Source: Oxyruncus cristatus
Lineage: Eukaryota; Chordata; Aves; Passeriformes; Cotingidae
Length of the DNA: 64,000 nucleotides
Assembly: GCA_013399855.1 (NCBI GenBank)
Contig: VXAY01007484.1
Coordinates: 506,212 to 570,211, forward strand
Direction: 5' to 3'
Notes under the pieces: model-generated
What the model was told of the DNA's origin: nothing
The model's database searches: none
What the model saw: the letters and a program-made list of their open reading frames with translations, nothing else
Program-made: the position numbers and the translations under genes
In this document: in pieces, positions 27,119 to 39,059 of the stretch
Layout of the letters: the number at the start of each line of letters is the position of its first letter
How positions within the stretch are numbered: the stretch's first letter is position 1

Positions 27119-29924
27119 TGCTATTGCTAAGAGTTCAAGGAGGGGAGATATAATCATAGGACACTGGCCTAGGCTAAAAATAAGACAACAGAAGGTTATA
27201 TATTTTCTCTAAATAACAATTATGTGACAAGTAGAAGATGGATGGAAGCAGTTCACTGGGTTTCCAGTAGTGCAGAACAGTGTGCAGAGGGACTCAACAG
27301 TGTATTGTCTGTATGTAGAAACAGGTAACAGCTATATTCTCTTCATTGTTAAATTTTAAATGATTTATTGTTACTGAGGTTATTTGTAGTGATTTATTCG
27401 TACAATGTGGTTGAACAGCAAAATCAGCATTCTGGGGCAGTTTGCTAATGTGATATGTTTCTTCCTCTTCATCCGCACTTTAAGTTATTTTTAATTAAGG
27501 TGGAAAAAAATCATCTGTCACTGTCATTTTTATTATGTTAAAATTTTCTTTTGGGGACTATAAAACTGGTTTTATGCTATTCTCTGAAGTATATGTTCAC
27601 ATCTTCCATTGTGTTTGGAAAAATGTAAAGGAGGATCCATTCCTCGGTACATTTAAGTCTAGAAAATATACTAAAAAGGAACTGAGCACTAGACCTTTAG
27701 CATCTGGGTAATTATGTGATTTATACTGCTATTATTTTTACCATATTTGAAAATCGAATTCAGAGAGAGGATGAGAGAGCAGCTCCCCATCTTCCCTGTT
27801 CATCCACACAGTTCCTAAGGATTCATTGACTATCACTTTTTGTGTGTGTGTTTTGGCATTTCTTATAGATGTAGGAAGAGCTGGTGAGGAAATGAGTGAA
27901 TATTAGAAATTAGAAGAATTATGTATCAGTGCAGATATTCTTTTGACTATGGCTTGACTAAAGACTGTTGGGAAGTCACTTCCTTCCATCTTCTTCGGTT
28001 TTCCCATATGAAAGTGGTGATAATGGTACTGCCCTTGATTTAGGATCTTAGGATAACAAATACTATAGGAGTAAAGGAGTAGGCCCAAGGAAGATTCATC
28101 AATCATATTTTGTCATGGTCGTGGTAGAATTCACCAAACATTGACCTGCAGATAGATCAAGCAAAAGTCTTTCAATTTATATTAAAACACCAATCATCAA
28201 CAGAATATAAAACAGAGAGGCAGTGGGTTGCATCTTAAGTTCAGTTGTGTGCAGCCATATAAAGGCAATTCCACAGACTCAGAGTACCCAGTTTCTGACA
28301 GTACAATTCCTATGACAACAACTGCATATAAAGAGTGCTGAAGTCTGCTAGAAAAGAGTGTTTTGAAGTATAAAACTAGAACTGCAGTTGCCTTTTATTT
28401 TCATTTCTGTAGCCAGAAGCCTGAAATTTAATATTGTTAAAGAAATATTTCTGCTACTTTTAATCCTTCCTGGCATTAGGAATCAAGGTGACTGAGGTAT
28501 AAAGGGACAAATTTAAATTGCTTTCTTTCTTGGGAGTACAAAAAAACAGACTGAAACATACATATAAACTCCTTGAGAGACTGATACTATCTTAACTGGA
28601 TTACTAGTGAATATTTGCAGCCAAATTACAGAATTTCCTTGACAGAGCTTCTGCTAATAAATGATGAGTAGAGGAAAGTTAGGCAAGCAGCTATTTTGCC
28701 TCTCTCAGATAAAAAAGGATTAGTGTCATTCTTATGCTTGACAGAGCAATATTCTACAAATTTGGATGATCATCATCCTACTATTACTTTGGGTTTTTTT
28801 GTTTCAATGAATGTCCTAGTTATGCCTTAAAAACGCATTATCTATTGGTATCACTGCAGTCGTCATAAAATTAAATTGCCATGTAATGCAGTAGCCCCTC
28901 TGGGGTTCTGGGGTTCACTGCAGGTAACACAGCTCTGGAGTCTGGCTTTTCATTGTGCTCACCACTGCAGCATACTTACAGAAGAAGTAGAGTGTGCTGA
29001 AGTAATTATCACAAAAGTGCCAGTAAAGTGTAGAGAAAAACAATTGTCTTAGTACAATCAGAGAACAAGAGAAATGTAAAGTGTGAAAGAGAAAAAAGGA
29101 AAAAAAATCACTTCAAATTCTGTTGAACATTATGCCAGAGAAAATAATGTCCACAGATATATACTTTTTATACGGCAGTATAAAGTTTATAGAGTGATGT
29201 GTTTTCCTGAGCATTAAACAATATACTTATTATTTTCCAGTGCATGCCTCACTTTTCATATTAGTACAATAGGTAGTTAATCATAATCACAGAACTCCTG
29301 TTCATCCAAATTTTTAAGAAACAATCAACTTGTGTTCCTGGAGATTCAACACATTTCCATCATTCAAAAGGTTCTAATAATGTTAAGCTGTCCAAATCAG
29401 AGTTTACCAGAGACTCGTTCTGCATATTTGCTCTTGCCAAATTTTATATTTCCTGTAGATCAGTGATTACAATTGCATAGATTTGTTTTTAACTGTTAAA
29501 ATGGTCAGCAGTAGAGGACAAAGAATTCCACATCTGGTCCTTTTGATCATGCTTTGCAGTCAGTTTTTAATTCTTTCAATGCACAATACATTAATTTTGA
29601 GGTTATTTCAATTGTTTTAATCAGCATGGTCTTTTGTAAAACATGAATTTGAATTCTAGGTACATTACACAAACTTTACTCTCTTTGTCAATAAAAAGAA
29701 CAATAAAAATACGCTGAGTTAGTTAGACTAGGTATATTTTCTTTCAATATTGTTAATTATATCCTACTTTTTGAATGAGATATTAATCAACTTTCGTATC
29801 AGTCAATGAACTATTTAATCCAAGATTGAAACTGACGAATTTATGATGATGTGCATCTTCCTGATTATCCTTCCTAATGCTAGACCAAAATTAACTCTAA
29901 TTCTTGTCTTTGGAAAGTACTAAT

Positions 29925-30470
29925 CATAGAAAAATTTACATTGGAAAAGACCCTTAAGATCATCAAGTCCAACATCCCTATGTACCATGTCCTGTATGTC
30001 TTCTAAACAGCTCCAGGGTTGGTTTGTGATTCAACCACTTCCCTGACAGCCTGTTCCAATGCTTCACAACCCTTTTGCTGTAGAAGTTTTTCATAATATC
30101 CAATCCAAACTTCCCTTGGCACAACCCGAGGCCATTTCCACTCATCCTTTCAGTTGTTGCTTGGGAAGAGTCTGAAACCCCACCTTGCTGAAACCTCATT
30201 TCAGGTAGTTGTAGAGAGCAAGAAGGTCTCCCCTGAGCCTCCTTTTCTCCAGTCCTCTCAGCTGTTCCTCTTCAGACTTGTGCTCCAGACTCTTTCCCAG
30301 CTCTGTTGCCCTTCTCTGAACACACTCCTGCACCTCCATGTCTTTCTTGTAGTGAGAGGCCCAAAACTGAACATAGGAGTCAAGGTTCTGCCTTCATAGT
30401 GCTGAGTATAGGAGGGAAATCACTGCCCTAGTCCTACTGGCCACAGATATTTCACTAGTTTTGATAGTGA
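29925..30470 (-). repeat. CR1 LINE fragment, antisense
   Basis: About 545 bp reading on the + strand as the reverse of a CR1 3' end: TTGGAAAAGACCCTTAAGAT, CATCAAGTCCAACATCCC, CCACTTCCCTGACAGCCTGT, TCCAATGCTTCACAACCC, CCAATCCAAACTTCCCTTGG, CTGAGCCTCCTTTTCTCCAG, TTTCCCAGCTCTGTTGCCCT and GTAGTGAGAGGCCCAAAACT. It extends into the end of ORF2, now full of stops. The two overlapping short open frames here, one on each strand, are CR1 remnants and not genes. Confidence 0.93.
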
Positions 30471-31040
30471 TTCTCTCTTCTTACTTATTAATGCTCTTTA
30501 TTATTTTCAACATCCATTTTTTTCTGCTTTTTCATAGCTAATAACGTTGTACAGTGACACCTGTCTTACTTGGTGTGGTAAAAATTATAAAGCATCAATT
30601 TATATGAAACATTCCGGAATTTTCCACATAAATATTGATTTCAATTCCTACCTAATGATAGATGATTGTCAATAGTAGAGCTGTTGTTGAAAATCTTCTA
30701 GTTGTTTTAAAAATACTTTAAAACTTCTTATTTAGAGTTTGCCTGCCTTGTGGTCAGAGTTGTCTCTTCCCAGTGTTTGTCTTCCTTAAAAATTATTTTC
30801 AATCATAATCAGAAATGTATTTGTTTCTCCCATCAGCTTTTTTTGCCATAAATTTCTATTATTTTAACATTTTCTTTAGTTATATAAGACAACAACATAT
30901 TGATAAAGTGGCCTTAAATTCTGAACTTACAACATGTTTAAATATTTCTTTACATGAAAAGGTTACTAAGAATATAGTACCTCAAAAATTGTTTCAAAGT
31001 ATGTCAAGAAAATCAAATCGGATGTTCTTGTTTTGGTATT

Positions 31041-31078
31041 GATTTTTGTTTCATTTTGTTTTGTTTTGTTTTGTTTTA
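31041..31078. repeat. TTTTG microsatellite
   Basis: About five TTTTG units with a slightly decayed left edge. Confidence 0.85.
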
Positions 31079-32610
31079 ATAAAGGAGGGCTCATAGGCAG
31101 AACCTGAGTTTTGCAAAGTTACAAAGTAAAGACATATTAAACAGTGACTTGGTAGGTAATAAGATGATAATGAAAGTGTTATGACTTAGCAGAAAGAAAG
31201 GTACATTTAGCATTTGAGAATGACTCCTGCAAGAGGTTACTATCAGTGCAGAGCACAGAATAAAAATCCAAAAAGATCAGTGCATTGAAGAAACTGCTTT
31301 CTATGAAATTTACCAAAATGCAGATTGCTCTATTTATTGAAGATTAAATATAAAAATAGAATAAAGGGAAGTCAGTGATTAAACAGCATAGAAATATACT
31401 ATTACAAAAAAAATAGAATACTTAGTAAAATGGATAATTCAATATTATAATTCTAGGACACACTAAGAGAACTGCTACCTATGGAGTATGAATGATTATT
31501 GTTCCAGTTATCAATAGTGTTTATGTCCAACTTTGGTTCCCACATTATAAAATGTAGGAAAGCAGTAGAGATGAAAATGATAAAACTAAGCAGAGGATTT
31601 GAAATCAGGACTTCTAAAGAAAAGTTGAAGAGATTTGGTTGAACTAACCTCAGCCTCACAAACAGAAACCTGATATGCACAGGGATATTGGTTTTCCATC
31701 GTAGCTGTAAAAGTTTAATATAGCTCTTCAATAAAGTGTTTTCAGTACTTCCCATATGGTATTTTGTGTAAGTAATAAACAGTATTGAAAATAAAAAGGA
31801 ATTATGGGCAGATATTAAGGGAAAATGTCTAATTATCCCGGCAAAGAAATAGGTTATTCTGATGATCTAAATTTAGGAATACAACTCACTGGAAGCTTTT
31901 TAAGACTGGGCTGAGAATACCTGATCTTGCCAGAGGGCAAAGAGAGGGCCTGAATAAAATGTGGTTTTGATAACTTTGTGATATTTTCTGGAACAGGGTT
32001 CTTTTTTAATAAAAATCATACCCCTGACAATCAAATATACTTGATAATCTAACATATTTTCAAAGCCATTTTTTTTGTTGTAAGCTATGTGGTCTCTTTA
32101 AAGAGCACTTGTATAAGAAGGAAATTTTATCAGTCTTTATATGTTTCATGACTGGCTGCATTTCATATATGTTAAAGTACAAATGAGACTATATGTACAC
32201 TAGTAATGACAATATAATATTTGTAGCCTCCAGTACAAGATCTATCCTGATAGTACATTTACCTCTTCTAACATATTTTTAAGTACTTGGTGGTATGACT
32301 GGTTATAAGGGAGAAAATATTTGGAGATTTATCACTGTAATTGAATCTGAAGAAAGACAAATATGTGATTGGTAGAATTGTGTTTCAGGTAAGTGAGCAG
32401 TAGATATAGAGCCCCCAGAGAAGGAAATATGCAATTTCATTGTTAGCTGATAAATTGACAAAATCTGTTTGCTCTGTATGAGTGCATTACAATGCAGCAA
32501 ATAAATTACCTTCATTAAATATTTTCTTGGAGGATTAATGAGCAGTGATAATAAACCACAGTAGCACAAAGAAATGCACCAAAATTATTTATCTGGTTGT
32601 GGTGGGAGGC

Positions 32611-32660
32611 TTGAAGAACAACCCATTGTTATCACTGATCTTAGCTAAAAAGAAGTCTCC
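32611..32660 (-). pseudogene. Possible U2 snRNA pseudogene fragment
   Basis: On the minus strand, starting near 32660, the sequence reads GACTTCTTTTTAGCTAAGAT then CAGTGATAAC and, a little later, TTGTTCTTC. The 5' end of vertebrate U2 snRNA, as I recall it, has CTTCTCGGCCTTTTGGCTAA followed by GATCAAGTGTAGTATCTG and TTCTTATCAG. The shared run is TTTT, one mismatch, GCTAAGATCA and GTG, with a 5-base gap before it and the GTTCTT element after it. If real it is an old, decayed retrocopy, not a working gene. The match is short enough that chance is not excluded. Confidence 0.35.
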
Positions 32661-32959
32661 TTCCTTTTGAACATGAAGTGTTCCCCATCATTACAGATTG
32701 CATTTTGCATCCTTATTCTGTGGCTAGTAAACAGAATATCCAAACAGCTGCTGTGAGGAAAAAGGTAAAAACTGGGTTTCATATAAAATAAGGCTTTATA
32801 TTTTCAGCAGGTGAGATGTAGGACTATGTTTTTCCTGAACATTTATTTCATTTAAATGGAATATTTCTAGATGTCATGCTAATTTCATGGTTTATAACTA
32901 TGTATAGTAAATTCAGACTGTAATCTTAAGTACACTTTTTGCTGGTTTTCTTATCAATT

Positions 32960-33019
32960 AAAAAAAAAACCAGAAAACAAACAAAAAGACCCCAACCAAC
33001 CAAACAAAAAAAACCACCA
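32960..33019. repeat. A/C-rich low-complexity block
   Basis: Starts with ten A, then AAAACAAACAAAAAGACC, CCAACCAACCAAACAAAAAA and ACCACC. Same composition class as the blocks at 24352, 35121, 54050, 58061 and 62408. Confidence 0.8.
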
Positions 33020-35120
33020 GAGGAATCAGCTCCTTCAGAGTTGCTAAAACTCTCAGATTATCTCAGATTTTGGTTGTCATCAGGCATCAGTACCATTTAT
33101 TCATCAAGTACTGCCATCTTGTGGAATTAGAGTAATCAAAGGAAATCCTAAATAGAGGAAGATAAATATATTTCTCTAAAAGGATCTCCCACTGCATCAC
33201 AGAAAGAAGACTAAAACCAGACTTATTTCTTGTACAAACATCATAACTCCACAGAAGTGCAATTATGGGATGGGTGTTTACTTTTTCCCTTGAATATGCA
33301 AAATTAAACCATGTTATGGACTATACATTTAGTTTTTTGGTGGCCTTAAAAGAGTTTATATAGTGACCTTCTTGTTACGTCTTCACTTGCACCACTGATG
33401 AAAAGGCTATCCAGAAACCTTGTGTTGAAAGGATGAAACAAGAAATTTCTTACGAGAAAAACCATGAAGCAAATCTGAGAAGCATTCAGTCACTAGCAAA
33501 TACAGTAGTGAATATTTGGTGCTATCTCAATGCTTCCAGCAAATCTCTCTTTACAATACTTAAGGGGTTATTTCTTACTGACCCACAATGACAGAGAGAC
33601 TTTCGCATTACCACAGTACTGACATTTTCTGCATCAGAATGATATCTCCAAAAGCACAGTGCTGCACTAGCAAAAATGCTGATATGTCAGTATTCCAGCT
33701 CCATCTATTATGGGAAGTACATCACATTGTGACAGCTTAGGAATTAGTGTTGTTTAACAGAGAAAATAGAACTTCAAAAAATCATTTAAGAAAGATTTCA
33801 CACTATAAATTAATTCTGGCAGGAAATAGATGCTCTCTTCTTACTACTTTATCACCAAGTGACCCAGATTTTCACGTACATAATTCACTAAAAAGTGCTT
33901 AAAACAACACAGAAACAAATTGGACATTAGGAAGTCTTTCCAAATGATCTTCAGAAAAAAGATACAAATCTCCTTAGAGACATTCTTCTGTAAACAAGGC
34001 TGGTTATTCATAAAAAGAAATACCAGTTTTGCAGTTACCAAAATTACTTCAATCATTTTTACACCAAGACTTTGTATATGACAGAATTTAGAAACAGAAG
34101 AATCTTTCAGCCACAAGAGAATGTCAATTTACAACTGTTCTATAATTCATAATTTCTCTGTGTTTTTACTCTCTGTTTCTGTGTGTGTTGATGAATAGTA
34201 TCTTTGTAAAAGTTTCTTTTGTGTTGGCAGTCAATTGTAGTTTCCAAGAAGGGCTCTGCACCGTCTTTGTGGTTTTGGCATAGGTGTCACATTAAAAATA
34301 AAATAGATGGGCCTAAAAATAAAAAATAAACTCAGCATATATTCTATAAAAATAGTCTAAACTTCTGTATACATCAGTATTCAGTTTGCTCCTGTCTCTT
34401 AAACTTTTTTTTCCCCTATTGAAAGTAAAATGAGTACAGCATAGAAAAACCATTCACTCAGTCTTTCCTTAAAAGTAGGTGACCTCAGAAGGTCCATATC
34501 TAAAGTAATTACTTTCTGATTTTACAGTTTTAGTTTGGTTTATTTATATTTTTGTAGCATTGACTTTTAGCTTCAAACTCTCTTGAAGGTCATCATTATT
34601 GACTTGTCAGGCTCGAGATGCATTTTTGGAGTTCAGCATCCTCATAAAAAGTTAATACAATGACAACTGTATTTGTGCTTAGCCAAATGACAAGGGTTCT
34701 AAAATCTTTAATATAAACCACTATAGGAAAATTCAGGCTTGAAATTCACTAAAAACTGCAGTGAGTTGTGTACAAATAGACCTGGTGTTATCTGTCTAGT
34801 CTCAGGCTTCTTGTTCTGAAATTCAAAAAGCTTCACTCAACAGTTTACCACTTTGTTAAGAGTAGCATTTCAGATAATATTTAAATACCTCTCTTCTTGT
34901 AGTTTACATGTACTCCTGTGCTGAACTGCTGTTGGACTTGTGGCATGTAATTACATTCACTCTTGTTTCAGAATATTTTACTGTGCATGTACTATAGATG
35001 ACAGACTTGTCTGTAGAGAGACAGCAATGTTTTAAATATTGATTCTCCATTATTGTCTTTATAAGCTACTTTTTAGATGTCTTTGCAACCATTTGGGTAT
35101 CCTCTTATGCACAGTACTGC

Positions 35121-35164
35121 CAAAAGAAAAACAAACCAACACAAGAAAACAAAACAAACCCCCA
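35121..35164. repeat. A/C-rich low-complexity block
   Basis: AAAAGAAAAACAAACC, AACACAAGAAAACAAAAC and AAACCCCC in a row. No flanking element is recognised. Confidence 0.75.
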
Positions 35165-38100
35165 GTTTTTGTACTTGGCCAGCCTTTGCTAGCAAGTCTG
35201 TATTTAATGAAACCTAAATTGTAATTTTGCTGGCATACAAAGTGAGAACAGAGTCAGAGAATATGAACACCAATGCATGTTTCATCCTCTACTATGGCTG
35301 CAAATTTAGAAGTGTGAGATATTTGCACCATGGATCAATGTCAAGGTACACCCATTTTCCCTTAATTGCAGTCATTCTGTGAACACCTTTTTGTAAAATC
35401 ACTTCTGTAAGTTCATCCATCTATTTCTGTCAGCTAAAAACTCTGAGGTCCCCAGGTCCCATGCCAGCTGTGGTTGTTTCTGGTTGGTCTGCATAGCATA
35501 CGTTAGAAATTGCATAATTTTCCTGAGATATTTCCACTAAAGCCTATGCATACTGTATAGATATAACCCTCATATTTTATTTAAGAAACTGCTGAACTCA
35601 TTAACCAGGTCCAACAGGAGGCAAAAAAAATCATAAAATGCGTAAGGGGGTTTTCACCTGCAAAGGAGATCAGGAATTCCAGAAAGATTCCTGATCTGAG
35701 CACATACAGATGCACATTCTTCGGGTATTTTAGGTATATCCCCAGGATTTTGCTTTTTAGAAATGAAAAAAAAGGAGTAATTATTTCAATGTCAATGGGC
35801 TGGCAATGATCAAGAAGTCAGCCACTAACACTTTTTGCCTGGGCTTTGGAGTTTGGGCTCCTGGCTTGAATACAGATGCTAAAGGTATGCACAAAAAAGA
35901 GGCATTAAGCACAGCTTTACAGCATAAATTCTTTGAGGTTTATATTTGGCAGTTGCGTTACTTTTTTTTCACAGGACCCTATCCGAGGACCCATTCATCT
36001 ATCACTCTATTTTTAACAGCAAAAAATAATTAAGAAGGTGACAAAATGATGGTATCCCCCTGGATTTAGTACTGGCAAAGATTAAGTATTTATTTCATTA
36101 GAGGCACAAAAATTTATTTCCTGAAATCTTTTTCTTAGTATTAATTCTAATTAATAAATGAATAATTAATTGTGTGTGGTTTTAGGCTATAAATGGAGAA
36201 AATTCTATTCTACATGAACTGCCAATGAACCCATGCTGATGACTATTTTGCATTTGTTTTAAACTACTTTTAAATCAGAGCAATTAGTGAGACTGATTGC
36301 TTTCCATTTGAATTAGTAACAGGTGTCTTCAGTTAAAGACTGTACTTTTTTCCTTGAACTTGTTTATTCATTATCACTTTGTAGAATTTTATGCTGCCAT
36401 GAATCATTTCTTCCAGATAAGTCTTCATGGCAAAATGTGGCAATGAAATTTTCAGTGAGACAAATTTGGGGTTAATTAGTATTTTTCCTGAAACATAACA
36501 GAAGAGGAAGGAAAATTTGAACACTCGGAGAGCTCTCTGAGAGCTCTTAATTCCTCAAAGTCCTGTGCAACCACTCAAAATTACTATTATATCTGAAAAA
36601 GATTTTAAGCAAAAACTTAATGTGTGCACTTTAATTTCCCATTTTGGAGTCTTCCCCTCCTGGTGGGTAAGTATATTCAGTGTTTTAACATAGCATTTTT
36701 TACTGGTACCATCAATTTTTCATGAGAAAATTTTCATCTGATTTCAAAACCAGACTGAACTTCTTAAAAATCAATTCAGAAGACACTGTATCTCTACAAT
36801 ACTGCTTGCATGGTTTGCTTATATTGGCTGAAAAAGCAGCTATCATACTTTTCTATTCCTTTCTCATGATCGTGTCAGGGAATGGTACAACACAAGGATA
36901 GAAAGGACAAATCAGTTGGAATTTCTAATGCTTTCTATAGTGTTATAGTCAAAATGCACACCAGGCTAGAATGTTAATGTGTTTCACACTTCTTGTACCA
37001 AGAACAGCTGTATCAGTTCCTCTTCTATCATTAGCAGAAAAGCTCACAGCAAAATTTAAATTTTGAGGCATTTCCTCTCACCCACCTGACCCTTTTGTTT
37101 TCCAACTAACTTTATATCAAGAAAACATTTTGACTGTAGTGGGGATAAAAGTATGAGAGAACCAGACTGACATACTTGAAATTACTGTCTTCCTCTTGCT
37201 GCTGAAGCTGAGAGTAGTCACCCAAGAAATTTCAGTCTTGGAACTTGCTGTACCAGTGGAGCAGTATGCATCTTCGAGCAGTCGTAGGAAATTTATATAC
37301 CTGGACTAACTTTGGCTTTTCTCATTTTGAAGCCAGTTCTTTGAAGACTATCAAGGGGGGAGATTACAGAAGAAATTGCCTCATAGCCAATGTGCCAATT
37401 TAAGTAGTGAACAATATTTTTTTAAGGTGTGAAGACAGAATGAAACAATGGAAGAAGATAAGATTGAAAGAACAGTGTGTGAAGAAGTATACATAAGGTT
37501 AGGGCTTTAAAGTCAGAATTGATGGAACTCCACATGAATAATTCCCTGCAAGGAATATCCTGCTAAATCAGAATCTCATTAACTTTACTGATACTTCTAA
37601 TGTTGAGATATAAATTAACCTAGGTTTTTATCAAATCCTGATACAATCTCATACAGAATAATAAGAAATAACCTTTTTTCTCAACCAATTATTATGAATA
37701 TAAAGGGGAAAGTATATAATTTTCAGGTAAATAGAATGAGTAATGGAATAAAAATAATAAACAAGGGCTGGGTTTAAGTGCTATTTTTAAAAACCACTGA
37801 TTAGTTGGTGGCCTTGGTTTAAGGAATTAGTCATCGATTGTAGGGCCTTAAACTGCTTAAAGGAAGGGTTCAGAAATTCTTCAGTGAAGCAGATATAAAA
37901 GATAGAAGTATAGGGCAGTTGTATTACCTACAAGGTAGGCTAAAGAGTTATTAGAATCTGGTGATTTTAAAAACAGACAAAATAAAGAATAAAAACTGTT
38001 TATACACACAATTGCTGAAGTCATCCATAGCTCTATAGGGAGTGTCCTGATACATTTCACTGCAAATCTGAACAAGTTGAGAAAAGAATGCTTTGTATAT

Positions 38101-38325
38101 TATTTTTGGTTTGACCTGAAAGACTAGAAAAGAGAATTATATAATATTTCATTGCTGTTTTCTGAGTCTGATCTCAACTAAATCTGGCTTCCCAGGGAAC
38201 TGTTGGCTACAAAGTTTATGCCATTTTCAAAATCCCAAGGATTGTAAAAAAAAATATTCTCTTCAATTCTAAAACAACCAAACAAAAAGTTTTGAAAACC
38301 TTTTATATTCCCCCCCTAGATTATT

Positions 38326-38369
38326 GAAATAATCTATAATAACCAGTGAAATAATCTATAATAACCAGT
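38326..38369 (+). repeat. Exact 22-bp tandem duplication before exon 38455
   Basis: The 22-base unit at 38326-38347 is repeated without any change at 38348-38369, and the first three bases of a third copy follow approximately. It lies 85 bp before the exon, upstream of the likely branch point (38415-38420), so it probably does not touch the core splice signals. Exact identity points to a recent event or an assembly error. Confidence 0.9.
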
Positions 38370-38454
38370 GAACATTTACTTATTGTATCTATTAACATGA
38401 CACAGTATTGTTTCTGTAACTACTTTCTCTTATTTTCCTTCTGTGTTCTTTTAG

Positions 38455-38658
38455 AGATCATCTATAGCTGGGTATTTAATGAATTCCCATCTTTTGTGGC
38501 AGAAGACAGCAGACGCTTCATCTCTCAGGAGACAGGCAATCTCTACATCTCCAAGGTGCAAACATCCGATGTTGGCAGTTATATATGCCTGGTAAAAAAC
38601 ACAGTGACAAACGCCAGAGTTCTGAGTCCTCCTACACCTCTGACACTGAGAAACGATG
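38455..38658 (+). CDS. CNTN5: CNTN5 internal exon, second half of Ig2
   Basis: This 204-bp exon completes Ig2. The acceptor is TTTTAG at 38449-38454, after a clear polypyrimidine tract (about 38424-38452); a plausible branch point is the TGTAAC at 38415-38420. The donor at 38659 is a good GTAAGA. AG at the start completes Glu from the previous exon, then the frame reads [33 protein letters not shown], and [14 protein letters not shown]. The core Trp is codon 38469-38471 and the F-strand Cys, in the D-x-G-x-Y-x-C motif, is 38586-38588. It ends in [12 protein letters not shown] plus one [14 protein letters not shown] is a contactin hallmark; the [10 protein letters not shown] ending and [10 protein letters not shown] match CNTN5 as I remember it, whereas CNTN4 reads SPTPLVLRSD. 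Phase is 1-1. The frame happens to stay open from an intronic ATG at 38397 and into the downstream intron to a stop at 38724-38726. Confidence 0.95.
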
Positions 38659-39059
38659 GTAAGAAAGGCCTTATTTCTGGGTACTACATGAAAGCAAAAA
38701 TACTGAGCCAAAAATACTCCCATTAAGTTAAGAACCATGATTTAATTGTTTTTCAGTATATTCATGCATCTACTGGAGCAATTGGCAAAGGAAAGTTTTT
38801 CATGGAGGCAGTTGCTTTTAAAGAATCCAACAGTTGTGAGAATTTTTAGAACTGTGAAGGCTGAGGTACAAGCTGACACCTCCTGATGCATTTTGTTTAG
38901 AACAGTTACTCCACCTTGCTATTTTGGTGTTCTGTCAGAGAGATGCACCATCTCCTTTCTCAGCAATGTCTGTTTCCTTAGGGCTCAGTCCAATTATCTC
39001 CACCCAAGTGGGCTGCTGCCACACTGAGATAGTCTCAGGCATCTGAGACTTCCAGAGGG

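Larger units (their letters stand above)
17641..38454 (+). other. CNTN5: CNTN5 intron between the two Ig2 exons (20.8 kb)
   Basis: This is a complete GT-AG intron, phase 1. It contains CR1 pieces at 18838-19036 (+) and 29925-30470 (-), low-complexity T/G or A/C blocks at 22943-22987, 24174-24262, 24352-24414, 31041-31078, 32960-33019 and 35121-35164, a T run at 19419-19434, an A run at 25608-25626, an AT-rich repeat at 27054-27118, a possible U2 snRNA relic at 32611-32660 and a 22-bp tandem duplication at 38326-38369. The remaining stretches (roughly 19.1-22.9, 24.5-29.9 and 35.2-38.3 kb) show no gene or recognisable element. Any conserved enhancer would need a cross-species alignment to reveal it. 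Confidence 0.9.

Noticed and set aside
36530..36548. AGAGCTCT repeated twice around CTG
   Set aside because: Two short self-palindromes next to each other; too short to be informative in AT-rich intron sequence.
38451..38738. A 95-residue open frame on the minus strand over the Ig2 exon
   Set aside because: It is the antisense shadow of the well-supported CNTN5 exon.
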